64,000 nt of DNA. It comes from Phycisphaerales bacterium. Its GTDB lineage: Bacteria; Planctomycetota; Phycisphaerae; Phycisphaerales; SM1A02. The stretch is taken from NCBI GenBank assembly GCA_014238785.1, contig JABAAL010000022.1:62001-126000 (forward strand), written 5' to 3'. Below, in pieces: positions 54,054 to 62,542 of this stretch. Each line of letters opens with the position of its first letter. Within the stretch, counting starts at the first letter, position 1. The notes under the pieces were generated by a model. It searched no databases and had not been told where the DNA came from. It saw only the letters and a list, made by a program, of their open reading frames with translations. Both the position numbers and the translations under genes were made by a program.

Positions 54054-55157
54054 ATGTTTATAATCAAAGCCAATTTAATCCTACGACTAACAGCAATCTT
54101 CTCGATTGTTGGAATTGGTGCAGTGGCAACTGCAGAAACAATCACAGTACCAGGAGATGCTCCTACTATTGGGGATGCGATTGATCAGGCTCAGGGTGAT
54201 GACATAATTTTGGTCGAACCTGGGAGATACAACGAATCAATTAATTACAACGGCAAGGCGATTACTATTAAAAGTACAAAAGGCGCTGCTGTAACAACAA
54301 TTGACGGTTGGAGAATGAACGACAGCGTCGTGAAGTGTATTAGTGGCGAGGGACCAAGTACGGTGCTTGATGGTTTTACAATTACAGGTGGAACAGGCAA
54401 CGAAGATTTATACAGCAAAAAAGAAACCATTGGCGGTGGTCTACTTTGCCTTCACTCTAGTCCAACAATCATGAATTGTATTTTTGTGAGTAATGCATCT
54501 ACCTACCAAGGCGGTGCAATCTTTAACGGAGATCGCTCGAACACAGTAATTGCAAATTGCAAAATTCGGTCAAACATTTCAGAACGTGGCGGCGGACTGT
54601 ACAACAGTCGCGGCATGCCTGAGATTCGTGATTCAGAAATTTCAAGCAATGAAGCACAATATGGTGGCGGAGGAATGTACAACTTCGGATCAAACGTTAG
54701 AGTTATTTCTTGCATTTTCGAAGATAACCGTGCAGATTATATTGGCGGGGGAATTTACGATTACGATAGTAACGGTAAACTTGTTGCTACGGTATTCACA
54801 AATAATGTAGCACTCTTTAGTGGAAACGCAATGTATCGTGGGTATCGAAGTGCAACGGTGCTTGGCGATGACTGTACCCTAACAATGGAACATGACACTA
54901 TTTCAGGCTCGGGGAGTTACGTCGTCGCACGTGGCAAGAAAATTGGTGCGTGTTGTATCGGAACGGGTTGCCTTGTTGTTGACGAACGATCATGTGTAAA
55001 AGCAGGCGGGTCGTGGCTTGGGCTAAACACCTCCTGTGAGGATCAGCTGCTTGCATGTCCAGAACCAAACACCGGCGACATTAACACCGACGGCGTTGTT
55101 GACATGATGGATCTTGTGCTTGTCATGACGAGCATGGACAAAAAATTTAAGAATTAA
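54054..55157 (+). CDS. secreted right-handed beta-helix protein with Cys-rich module and dockerin tail
   Basis: 367 aa. Signal peptide (about 1-28), then a pectate-lyase-like parallel beta-helix (from VPGDAPTIGDAIDQAQGDDI through repeated GGGLY/GGGMYN/GGGIYD turns), a Cys-rich module (GACCIGTGCLVVDERSC ... GGSWLG) and a single dockerin-type repeat (GDINTDGVVDMMDLVLVM). Catalytic residues cannot be assigned; it may bind or cut polysaccharide. Its last 11 bases overlap the end of the EboF-like gene on the other strand. Confidence 0.83.
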   Translation: MFIIKANLILRLTAIFSIVGIGAVATAETITVPGDAPTIGDAIDQAQGDDIILVEPGRYNESINYNGKAITIKSTKGAAVTTIDGWRMNDSVVKCISGEGPSTVLDGFTITGGTGNEDLYSKKETIGGGLLCLHSSPTIMNCIFVSNASTYQGGAIFNGDRSNTVIANCKIRSNISERGGGLYNSRGMPEIRDSEISSNEAQYGGGGMYNFGSNVRVISCIFEDNRADYIGGGIYDYDSNGKLVATVFTNNVALFSGNAMYRGYRSATVLGDDCTLTMEHDTISGSGSYVVARGKKIGACCIGTGCLVVDERSCVKAGGSWLGLNTSCEDQLLACPEPNTGDINTDGVVDMMDLVLVMTSMDKKFKN

Positions 55158-56514
55158 CCCACTCGACTATGAGTTTTTGAAGTGCCGCAGAAGGAAGAGA
55201 CTGCGGCATTTTTTTTGCACACTGTGGTGCTATTACGATTGGAGCCGGAGCGCCCATTTCTACGGTTCGTCCATGTGATCCCCTCACATTTGTTGAATCC
55301 ATAGAGATAACGTCTAGCAGCGTATTGCTTCCCAATTTTTTCATAAGAAGTTTCAAGGCAATTCGCACTTTGGAACCACGCCAGCCATCGGCAAGAAATA
55401 ATTCTCGTGGGTCATAGCCAGGCTTGTTGTGAATGTCAACGGTTGTTTGGTAATCGGGCGCTTTAGAAGAATCTTCCCACCAATCATGCGAGAACCACTT
55501 GTCACATGTTGAAACAACAACAATGTCACCACAGCGCTGGTGAGCCAAATCGCGACGCTCGTCACCAACATACACAAACTCAATCCCACTCTTACCGCGA
55601 AGTAGAGCTGCGATAACTTCGATATCATTTTTTTCTTTAACGTATAGGTGTGCAATTTGATGGTCTGCTACAGCAAAGCATTTACTTGCACCTGCATCAA
55701 GATATTCGCGGCCATGCTCTTGTCGGATAGTAAGCCAGCCGTTGTTTCGTAACACTTTATTGATTGCAACAGCGTCGTTAACTTCTTCGATTCCGTATTC
55801 ACTGAGAATGCACACATCTACATCTTGTAGTTGGAAGTGATCGATGAGTCGTCCGACTTCAGCATCCACTTTTTGCAATTCTTGAGCAATGCATACATGG
55901 CATGGACCAAATTTTTGCAGTGGATAATCAAGATGGGGAATATAGACTAAGGTGAGCGTTGGCTGATACGTATCTACAACTTCAATAGTTGCATTTACAA
56001 TCCACTGCGTTGATTTGATGTTCGCCATAGGTCCCCAGAAATTGAACAACGGAAATTGACCCAACTTGTTTTGCAATGTTTGACGAAGTGATTGTGGAGT
56101 TGTCCAAATATCTGGAGTTTTTCTGCCATTGGCACAATAGATTGGCCTTGGTGTTACTGAAAAGTCTGCACCAGAGTACATGTTGAACCACCAAAAAATA
56201 TTTGCCACGGTGCATGTTTCATGTTCCTTGCGAAGTACGTCCCAAATTTTTTCGCCTTGGACCAAATCATTTGACTGTCGCCAAAAATGTGTTTCGTGTG
56301 TTTCTCGTTCATGCCAACCGTTTGCAACGACACCATGCTCTTTTGGAGGCAGTCCTGTGAGCATCGAACTTTGTACGGTGCAGGTGACAGCGGGAAGTGG
56401 GGGTTCAAGGGCAGTGATTGAAGAAGCGTTCGCAAGAGCAGTAATATTCGGCGTGTGCTGACCAAGGTGGGCTTTCGTTAGTCCGACAACATTTATGACT
56501 GCAATACGTTTCAT
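55147..56514 (-). CDS. EboF-like type I phosphodiesterase/nucleotide pyrophosphatase
   Basis: 455 aa of the alkaline phosphatase superfamily (nucleotide pyrophosphatase/phosphodiesterase branch). The nucleophile Thr lies in PAVTCTVQSSMLTG after HTPNITALA; metal ligands are visible in IPHLDYPLQKFGP, SEYGIEEV and NVRGSHGRTVEMGAPAP. There is no signal peptide, so it is cytoplasmic. Similar enzymes are part of ebo clusters (EboF). It may hydrolyse a nucleotide- or phosphate-linked intermediate. Its ATG overlaps the prenyltransferase stop (ATGA). Confidence 0.8.
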   Translation of the reverse strand: MKRIAVINVVGLTKAHLGQHTPNITALANASSITALEPPLPAVTCTVQSSMLTGLPPKEHGVVANGWHERETHETHFWRQSNDLVQGEKIWDVLRKEHETCTVANIFWWFNMYSGADFSVTPRPIYCANGRKTPDIWTTPQSLRQTLQNKLGQFPLFNFWGPMANIKSTQWIVNATIEVVDTYQPTLTLVYIPHLDYPLQKFGPCHVCIAQELQKVDAEVGRLIDHFQLQDVDVCILSEYGIEEVNDAVAINKVLRNNGWLTIRQEHGREYLDAGASKCFAVADHQIAHLYVKEKNDIEVIAALLRGKSGIEFVYVGDERRDLAHQRCGDIVVVSTCDKWFSHDWWEDSSKAPDYQTTVDIHNKPGYDPRELFLADGWRGSKVRIALKLLMKKLGSNTLLDVISMDSTNVRGSHGRTVEMGAPAPIVIAPQCAKKMPQSLPSAALQKLIVEWVNS

Positions 56515-57386
56515 GTTCCGAGGATTTTACGGTGAAATCCAACCGTAAGGAAGAAGCAAACTAGACATAATCCAGCGATTACATACTGCTCTAGGGTTGT
56601 TGCGAGTACACAATCAAGTAAACAGAACCCAGAAAGTATCCGGTGCATGCCATCTACTTTGTTATTTGATTTGAAATTGTTCCATGCAAGCCAGATCCAG
56701 TATGCCATTACTGCAAGTGGAATAGATGCAATCCACGATGCCTCAGTCGTCGTAAAGACAATGTAGATGGGGGGAACTAGGAGTAGCCACGTCACCCAAG
56801 CGTATCGTACGTTTTTCTTATTTTCAAATCGGCCAATAAAAGTGAGCACGGCGGTATACATCGCCAGTGCAAGGCAGAAAGTGAGAAGTTGTGTGTGGTC
56901 ATCGCCGCGGTTTGGATTTGAAACAATGAGATAGACAAGACCTCTGCAAAGTGCCATAAATAAGATTGCAGGAATAAACCAGCGGTGAAAAAAGGTGTAG
57001 AGCAACACGGCAACAACAAGCAATACAAGTCCATTCGAAGCACCATGCCCAATTCCAAAGACAGATACAGCGCAAAGAAGGGATACGCCAACTACCCAAG
57101 CAGTTGTTTGACGAATAACGCCGGATGGAATAGGCCTGCCGGGTCGGTGTTTGCTGTCGTGTGTTGCATCAAAGGCATCGTTGAGAATCATGCCGGCAAA
57201 GTAAACAACAAGAATACACAATGCAAAAAAAACATCGTAACTTGGGTTCCAACCAAAATATTCTGATTGCATTGCAATTGCAGTCCCGACCAAGATGTTA
57301 CTCACGACCGTCGGAGCGTTGCTAATTCGCATCATGCCAAGCCATGCTTGTGACTTACTTATTGGTTGATTTGCTTCGAAGCCCAT
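56511..57386 (-). CDS. EboC-like UbiA-family prenyltransferase
   Basis: 291 aa with eight or nine membrane helices. The Asp-rich prenyl-diphosphate motif is NDAFDATHDSKHRPGRPIPSG; the second Asp-rich motif is less clear (GRFENKKNVRYAW). UbiA enzymes attach prenyl chains to aromatic or other acceptors in the membrane. Position and sequence fit EboC. AAGGAAC precedes the ATG, which lies 28 bases inside the end of the EboE-like gene. Confidence 0.87.
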   Translation of the reverse strand: MGFEANQPISKSQAWLGMMRISNAPTVVSNILVGTAIAMQSEYFGWNPSYDVFFALCILVVYFAGMILNDAFDATHDSKHRPGRPIPSGVIRQTTAWVVGVSLLCAVSVFGIGHGASNGLVLLVVAVLLYTFFHRWFIPAILFMALCRGLVYLIVSNPNRGDDHTQLLTFCLALAMYTAVLTFIGRFENKKNVRYAWVTWLLLVPPIYIVFTTTEASWIASIPLAVMAYWIWLAWNNFKSNNKVDGMHRILSGFCLLDCVLATTLEQYVIAGLCLVCFFLTVGFHRKILGT

Positions 57387-58426
57387 GCAAGTTCCTTAGT
57401 GATTGATGCAACAAGTTCGCCTTCTTGTAAATCAGACGGCGTTACGCTCCAAGTATACGTTTCAACTTCCCAATCGGTTGCTCCGGCATCCTTCAGGATA
57501 GGAATGGAAGCAAGCAAGTCATCTTGTGTTGTTTGCAGTTCACCAAATTGATTTTTGTGAATGGGAACATGGAAGTGCACTCGGCAATTGCCAGATTGTA
57601 TTTCACTAGGAACATCTGAAAAATGTTCGAAGAATTGAATCCCATCATTGGTCTGGACTGTTGTTTGGTGTAGATATCTCTGCTCTGTAGAAATGAAGGA
57701 AGTATCTTTGGCTGCATCTAATTCGAATTCAATGGCAGATGACAACTGAACTTTTCCTATGGAAAGACCAACGTTCTTGTAATGAGCAACACAGACATCG
57801 GCACTCTCTCGCATAACGGCGCTGTGGCAGGTGTCGTGGCAAACGCGAAGGTAGCGCCTTGCTCGTTCGTCATCCCCGAAATGTGAGGCAAAAAAATCAC
57901 ACAGTTCGTTGCTTCGTTGTAATCGACAGCCGGGTTCCGGTTCGATGTCGATGTGTATACATTTACTTGATTGTTGTTCGATTTCTTCAAGCGCATCTAC
58001 GCACCGGTTCAACAACCGTGCACAATCTTTGTTTGAAAATGTTTCGTCGTTCCAGCCTAGTGGTAGCGTTGAAATACCAGATTCATTCTGCAGAGTTACA
58101 CAAGAGAGTATCTGTGCAAGACGTACCGTGTATTCAAGACGGGATTCCTCTGACCAGTTTGGTTTATAGACCTTGTGTCGAACACTTTTTTGGTGAAAGT
58201 TAGAAAACGGAAAACCATTCAAGGTAAATACTTGCAAATTACATTGTTGCAGCGTGTCTTTGAGCAGGGCAATATCAACTTCGCGGGAAGCAGTATCAGA
58301 AAGCCACAAACCAATACTTAGTGGTGTTTGCAAGTTTTGCTGCACTTTCCAAGCGTACGTTTTTAGATTGCCAATGACGTCATCAAAGGAATCACCGCTA
58401 TGCACATTGGTGCAGTAGCCAAGCAT
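57359..58426 (-). CDS. EboE-like TIM-barrel protein (xylose isomerase-type)
   Basis: 355 aa beginning MLGYCTNVHSGDSFDDVIGN, a start characteristic of EboE, a sugar-phosphate isomerase/epimerase-like TIM barrel. Likely metal ligands: Glu in HIDIEPEPGCRL, His in CHDTCHSAV, and CRVHFHVPIHKNQFG. The reaction is not known; in cyanobacteria the ebo genes are required for moving the scytonemin monomer to the periplasm. The ATG shares its A with the EboB-like stop (TAATG). Confidence 0.85.
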   Translation of the reverse strand: MLGYCTNVHSGDSFDDVIGNLKTYAWKVQQNLQTPLSIGLWLSDTASREVDIALLKDTLQQCNLQVFTLNGFPFSNFHQKSVRHKVYKPNWSEESRLEYTVRLAQILSCVTLQNESGISTLPLGWNDETFSNKDCARLLNRCVDALEEIEQQSSKCIHIDIEPEPGCRLQRSNELCDFFASHFGDDERARRYLRVCHDTCHSAVMRESADVCVAHYKNVGLSIGKVQLSSAIEFELDAAKDTSFISTEQRYLHQTTVQTNDGIQFFEHFSDVPSEIQSGNCRVHFHVPIHKNQFGELQTTQDDLLASIPILKDAGATDWEVETYTWSVTPSDLQEGELVASITKELAWASKQINQ

Positions 58427-59226
58427 TACTCGACAGAAAACTTTCCGCTTTGAGAGAGGAAGGAAAGCGGGTTGTCGTACGAGATAGTGTTAATCAGTGA
58501 TTTTGAATGGCCACGACTCGCTAGTTCAAGGCAACACTTTGGAACGGCCAGTGGGTCACTTGGTCCCCAATCTCCAGCAGAATTAATCCAAAGACGTTCA
58601 GTGCCATGCATCTCGATAATATCTGCAGCGCGTTGAGGCGTGCATTTGCTATCGGGGTACAGGGTCATCCCCGCCCAGAATCCGCGGTCTAGCACCGCAT
58701 GCACTGTGTGTTCTTCGACATGATCGATGAGCACTCGACTTGGATCAAGTGAGCTATTTTCGATCGCATCCATAATGAGAATGGTCCCTTTGAGTTTGTC
58801 CTCAAGGTGGGGGGTGTGCACGAGAACAAGTTGATTCAGTCGTTCTGCTAATGCAAGTTGTTCTTCAAGAATGATGAGTTCGTTCTTGCTATTTTTGTTT
58901 AATCCAATTTCACCAATACCTAATACATTTTTACAATCTATAAAATCAGGAATGATAGAAATGACTTCACGAGCAAAGCCAACATCTTCCGCTTCTTTTG
59001 GATTGATGCAAAGCCAACAGTGGTGCTTGATGCCGTAGTTTGCGGCTCGTTCTGGTTCGGTATCTGTGAGTTGTCGGAAGTAGTCAAAAAAACCTTGCGC
59101 GCTACTTCGATCAAACCCAGCCCAAAATGCTGGCTCAGTAATGGCAACACAACCAGCTTGCGCCATGCGCTGATAATCATCGGTGGTGCGAGACACCATG
59201 TGAATGTGTGGGTCGATGTATGCCAT
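58426..59226 (-). CDS. EboB-like TatD-family metal-dependent hydrolase
   Basis: 266 aa, amidohydrolase-fold. The metal motif is IDPHIHMVSRT at the N-terminus, with the bridging Glu in VLGIGEIGLNKN, His in LVLVHTPHLED and VLIDHVEEHTV, and an Asp region (INSAGDWGPSDP). Same family as EboB of ebo clusters. The ATG shares its A with the stop of the small upstream gene (TAATG). An upstream in-frame ATG would add nine residues and is not needed. Confidence 0.85.
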   Translation of the reverse strand: MAYIDPHIHMVSRTTDDYQRMAQAGCVAITEPAFWAGFDRSSAQGFFDYFRQLTDTEPERAANYGIKHHCWLCINPKEAEDVGFAREVISIIPDFIDCKNVLGIGEIGLNKNSKNELIILEEQLALAERLNQLVLVHTPHLEDKLKGTILIMDAIENSSLDPSRVLIDHVEEHTVHAVLDRGFWAGMTLYPDSKCTPQRAADIIEMHGTERLWINSAGDWGPSDPLAVPKCCLELASRGHSKSLINTISYDNPLSFLSQSGKFSVE

Positions 59227-59507
59227 TACGATGTGGGCGGTACTACGCCGCAAGCGCCTTTCATTCCTGCATGGTCAATTGGCTCTGTTGTTTGATCGCT
59301 CAGTATGCCAAGGATGCGTTCAGTACGACCTTCTTTTTCAGACTCTAATTCCTTGATGCACCGCATCAGTGCTTTAATACGAAAGTCAGCATCGGTTTCA
59401 CCGCTTCTATCAATGCGATCGAGAAAAGCAGCAATGTCTAACAACTTTGCTCGATGTTCTAAAAAATATTGATCGACAATTTCTTTTTTTGTCATATTGC
59501 TGGCCAT
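59226..59507 (-). CDS. small protein at the position between EboD and EboB, unknown
   Basis: 93 aa, soluble, probably helical through about residue 60 (KKEIVDQYFLEHRAKLLDIA; RIKALMRCIKELES), then a loop with DQTTEPIDHAGMKGACGV. It is too short for a normal EboA and I see no EboA signature, but it occupies a place inside the Ebo block and is coupled to the EboB-like gene. It could be a substrate carrier, an adaptor or a reduced EboA. I do not assign a function. Confidence 0.7.
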   Translation of the reverse strand: MASNMTKKEIVDQYFLEHRAKLLDIAAFLDRIDRSGETDADFRIKALMRCIKELESEKEGRTERILGILSDQTTEPIDHAGMKGACGVVPPTS

Positions 59508-59519
59508 GGTGTGTAGATT

Positions 59520-60641
59520 CTACAAGAGTTCGGCGATTGCTTGGCGAACAATGGGCGTATCTAACTCATGTATGTCGATAGGGTCAGCAATCCCCTTGAG
59601 CATGAGCAACGTAAGCTGCCCGCCGAGATGTTGCCTGAATTCTTCAATACCATCGAGCAGAGCATTGTTAACGAGTTCAGCGTGTGCTGTTGGCAATCCA
59701 AGTGCTTGAAGAAGGGCAATAGCGCGAGTTGCAACACTCTCTTTTAGTAATCCAAGCCGAACGCTACATGTAAGGTCAATTGCAAGTCCAATAGATACAG
59801 CTTCACCATGCGTTAAGGTGTGGTTTGTTATTTGTTCTAATTTATGTGCAGACCAGTGGCCAAAATCAAGTGGTCGAGCATCAAGCCGTTCAAATGGATC
59901 GCCGCCTTTGGTGATATGCTCTAAGTGCAAGATTGCAGATTTTTTGACGACGCTTGCCATTGCGGCAGAATCTCGATTGACAAGTTCTTGTGCACAAGAT
60001 TCAATTTCAACGAAGAACTTTTCATCCTTAATTAAAGCTACCTTGACCGCTTCGCTTAATCCAGATATCCAATGTCGATTGTCGAGCGATTCAAGCAACC
60101 CTAAATCGTTTATTACTGCATAGGGCGGGTCAAAGACACCGAGGAAATTTTTCTTTCCGAAATAATTCACAGCATTTTTTACACCGACACCGGAGTCACA
60201 TTGCGAAAGAGTTGTCGATGGCATTCGAATGATTGGAATTCCTCTGTGTGCAATTGAGGTTGCGTAGCCAACTGCATCAAGTACTGCTCCGCCGCCAATA
60301 ACTAGTACACACGATTTGCGACAGAGATTATTTGCGTTAATTGACTCGAGCACCATATCGACTACTTGCGAGTCATTTTTAGCACCCTCTCCCCCATTGG
60401 CAATAAGTAGATCACTTGTTGGAATCTTAAGGGAATCAAGCCATTGTTGAAGCGACTCAACAAATGACGGGTTTTCATTGACAATACCTCTATCGATGAC
60501 GGGTAACAAGGTAAGCGGATTGAGTTTACTTATTTCTTGATTAAGTGGAGAGTCAGATGAAAACGGGTGCTCTGTAAATCTAAGTCTGTGTGTCCACGAA
60601 ACCGAAAAATTCGCGTCTATGGAATCGTTTGATTGTGTCAC
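59520..60641 (-). CDS. EboD-like 3-dehydroquinate synthase family protein
   Basis: 373 aa from a GTG overlapping the PqiB-like stop (GTGA). NAD-binding GGGAVLDAVGYATSIAHRG, then RMPSTTLSQCDSGVGVKNAV and metal ligands in SGLSEAVKVALIKD, LDFGHWSAHKLE and LTHGEAVSIGL, as in dehydroquinate synthase and sugar phosphate cyclases. Sequence and neighbours fit EboD rather than AroB. The substrate is unknown; a cyclitol-type product is possible. Confidence 0.88.
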   Translation of the reverse strand: MTQSNDSIDANFSVSWTHRLRFTEHPFSSDSPLNQEISKLNPLTLLPVIDRGIVNENPSFVESLQQWLDSLKIPTSDLLIANGGEGAKNDSQVVDMVLESINANNLCRKSCVLVIGGGAVLDAVGYATSIAHRGIPIIRMPSTTLSQCDSGVGVKNAVNYFGKKNFLGVFDPPYAVINDLGLLESLDNRHWISGLSEAVKVALIKDEKFFVEIESCAQELVNRDSAAMASVVKKSAILHLEHITKGGDPFERLDARPLDFGHWSAHKLEQITNHTLTHGEAVSIGLAIDLTCSVRLGLLKESVATRAIALLQALGLPTAHAELVNNALLDGIEEFRQHLGGQLTLLMLKGIADPIDIHELDTPIVRQAIAELL

Positions 60642-61501
60642 TGTGTACCTTCTACATTGGAGAGGTCAATTTCAGGAGTCCACTCTAACCAAGCATCTTC
60701 AAATTCCTCAAGGAGCGTAAAAGCGAATCCATCCGGAGCAATATCGCCCGAAGAGGTCGGTGTTGCCATTGTGATTCCGCCCCTTATCAAAGCGGTTAAG
60801 GGAGCCGAGTGTAATGTAATACCCGTGAGTCCAGCATCGATGTTAATACCGCTTACGTTCCAAAATTTTGAGTTCGTTCGAACAATTGGTGCATACATGT
60901 TCTGAATGCTGGCAACAATTCGAGCTGTGGCGGCATTCTTTGCCAATTCAGTTGTAGTTACTGATCCGATTTCTATTCCTCTGTAATAAATTGGTGTTCC
61001 CATAGTTATGCCAATTGCAGAACTAGAAATTAATGTAAACGATTTACATTCGATTGGAATAGGTTTTTGAGAGCCCTCAAAAGTAAAAGAAGGTTCACCA
61101 TCTCCGGGTGATACTTGTATATACCTTGGGCCGATGATAGTATCCAACCCACTAATTCCTTGCAAAGAAACAGAAGGGTGGACAATCCACCAACGACTTC
61201 CTCGCTTGGCGAGTGACGCGGCAGTCTTGTCAAGTCGGGCTCGAACAATTACTGTTGAATTGTCTTTTTGTAACGAGAGTTTTTTAACTCTTCCAACAAT
61301 TGCTCCGCGAAACATGATGGGCGAATCGATGGTAATTCCATTTGCATCAGTAAACGAAACAGTAATTTCTGGACCTCTATTCATTTCCCAGCGAATAAAA
61401 AGAACGAGTGAAAGAACAATAGCAATCGTTGGAACGACCCATGCAATAGAAAGTCTATTGCTTTGCATTTCTTTTAGTTTCGCAGTTGGTGTTTCACTCA
61501 T
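60638..61501 (-). CDS. PqiB-like MCE-domain protein
   Basis: 287 aa: one N-terminal membrane anchor (about 18-37) followed by two MCE domains (PEITVSFTDANGITIDSPIM with FRGAIVGRVKKL; SAIGITMGTPIYYRGIEIGS). E. coli PqiB has three such domains and ~546 aa, so this is a shorter version. MCE proteins form hexameric rings or tubes that carry lipids between membranes. It overlaps the PqiA-like gene by four bases and the EboD-like gene by four. Confidence 0.88.
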   Translation of the reverse strand: MSETPTAKLKEMQSNRLSIAWVVPTIAIVLSLVLFIRWEMNRGPEITVSFTDANGITIDSPIMFRGAIVGRVKKLSLQKDNSTVIVRARLDKTAASLAKRGSRWWIVHPSVSLQGISGLDTIIGPRYIQVSPGDGEPSFTFEGSQKPIPIECKSFTLISSSAIGITMGTPIYYRGIEIGSVTTTELAKNAATARIVASIQNMYAPIVRTNSKFWNVSGINIDAGLTGITLHSAPLTALIRGGITMATPTSSGDIAPDGFAFTLLEEFEDAWLEWTPEIDLSNVEGTQ

Positions 61502-62124
61502 GTCGTTTTAGTTTCTTGCTGCCATAGTAATCGTGGATCAAAATTAGCAGAAGCCAGCATTGTAAGCACAACAACAGCGGCAAATGCGACTATGCCTATT
61601 TCCGGCTGAACCGTTGCAATGGCTCCAAGCTTTATAAGCGCAACGAGTATTGAAACCAAAAACACATCGAGCATAGACCATCTTCCGATGAGTTCGATGT
61701 ACCCAAGAAGTAAGGAATTTTGTTTTGAAGAGTGAGTTTTCCAAGTGACACACAAATAGAAGAGCCCAAATATTTTTGCGAGCGGAATTACGATGGAACA
61801 TAGCAATACAAGAATAGCAATGCCTTGGGTTCCACTTGTCCATAACTCAACAACACCCTCCATAATGGTGCTTTCGTTTTTATGCCCCAATCGTGACATA
61901 GAAAGTATTGGAAAAACATTTGCAGGAATAAAAAGCACAAGAGCTGCAAGGGAAAATGCTACTGTTCGCTGTATACCTCTTGGTACGTGAACATGCAACA
62001 TCGAATTGCAACGTGAGCACTGCGCGTAAAAACCACGCGGAATTTGAGGAACATGCTGATCTTGACCACAATGACTGCACGTATGTACTAAGTTTGAATT
62101 TTTAATCGACAATACGGCAACCAT
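61498..62124 (-). CDS. PqiA-like membrane protein (half-size)
   Basis: 208 aa. N-terminal zinc-ribbon cysteines (CSHCGQDQHVP; AQCSRCNSML) and four membrane helices with the PqiA core (FIPANVFPILSMSRLG; ELIGRWSMLDVFLVSILVAL). E. coli PqiA has two such halves; this one has a single unit. It is the inner-membrane partner of the MCE protein. ATG 62124 is preferred to the TTG at 62127; it lies inside the end of the lipoprotein gene. Confidence 0.88.
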   Translation of the reverse strand: MVAVLSIKNSNLVHTCSHCGQDQHVPQIPRGFYAQCSRCNSMLHVHVPRGIQRTVAFSLAALVLFIPANVFPILSMSRLGHKNESTIMEGVVELWTSGTQGIAILVLLCSIVIPLAKIFGLFYLCVTWKTHSSKQNSLLLGYIELIGRWSMLDVFLVSILVALIKLGAIATVQPEIGIVAFAAVVVLTMLASANFDPRLLWQQETKTT

Positions 62125-62542
62125 CAAGCGTGAATGGTTTTGATGAAAACAGTCCGGAGGTGAAGCATTGGCCTCGCACAGTTAGCGTTGCACCGCTGTG
62201 TATTTTCATGCCGTTTCCAATTTCGTCAGAAATGGAGTTATTAAAATAACAGATTGCGTCTGAGTCACCTTCTCGAAGTGTTACAGTGTAAAGATTATCT
62301 TCGGTAAGGGAAAAAGCAACTACATCACCTTTGATTTCTATTACAGTTTCGTGATGAGGAGACGCGTCTCGAGAGTTTAAAAACGATGTATGTAAGTTTG
62401 CAATATTGACTATTTTTACTTTTGAAAGGTCAATTTGCTGAACAACGTTAGTTGCGGCCTTTGTTTGCGCAACGCTTCCCGATGAACTGCATCCGGTAAT
62501 AAGGATTAAGCATAGCAAGAGTATGTTGTAATAAAATCGCAT
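62102..62542 (-). CDS. OB-fold (tRNA_anti-like) lipoprotein
   Basis: 146 aa. Lipoprotein signal (LLLCLILITGC), a Ser/Ala linker, then an OB-fold domain (VIEIKGDVVAFSLTEDNLYT; GATLTVRGQCFTSG; FTLDGCRIVD) like the tRNA_anti-like family. In the enterobacterial Pqi system the third partner is the lipoprotein PqiC, of a different family; this one takes that position. AGGAGAA lies ten bases before the ATG. It is the first gene of the operon. Confidence 0.75.
   Translation of the reverse strand: MRFYYNILLLCLILITGCSSSGSVAQTKAATNVVQQIDLSKVKIVNIANLHTSFLNSRDASPHHETVIEIKGDVVAFSLTEDNLYTVTLREGDSDAICYFNNSISDEIGNGMKIHSGATLTVRGQCFTSGLFSSKPFTLDGCRIVD

Larger units (their letters stand above)
55147..62542 (-). 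other. nine-gene Pqi-Ebo operon
   Basis: Nine genes run in one direction with start/stop overlaps at eight of the nine or near-contact junctions: OB-fold lipoprotein, pqiA-like, pqiB-like, eboD-like, small unknown, eboB-like, eboE-like, eboC-like, eboF-like. The largest gap between any two is 12 bases. No internal terminator or promoter is evident. The arrangement implies one transcript and coordinated stoichiometry, and links an MCE lipid-transport module with the Ebo metabolite-traffic proteins. Confidence 0.8.
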
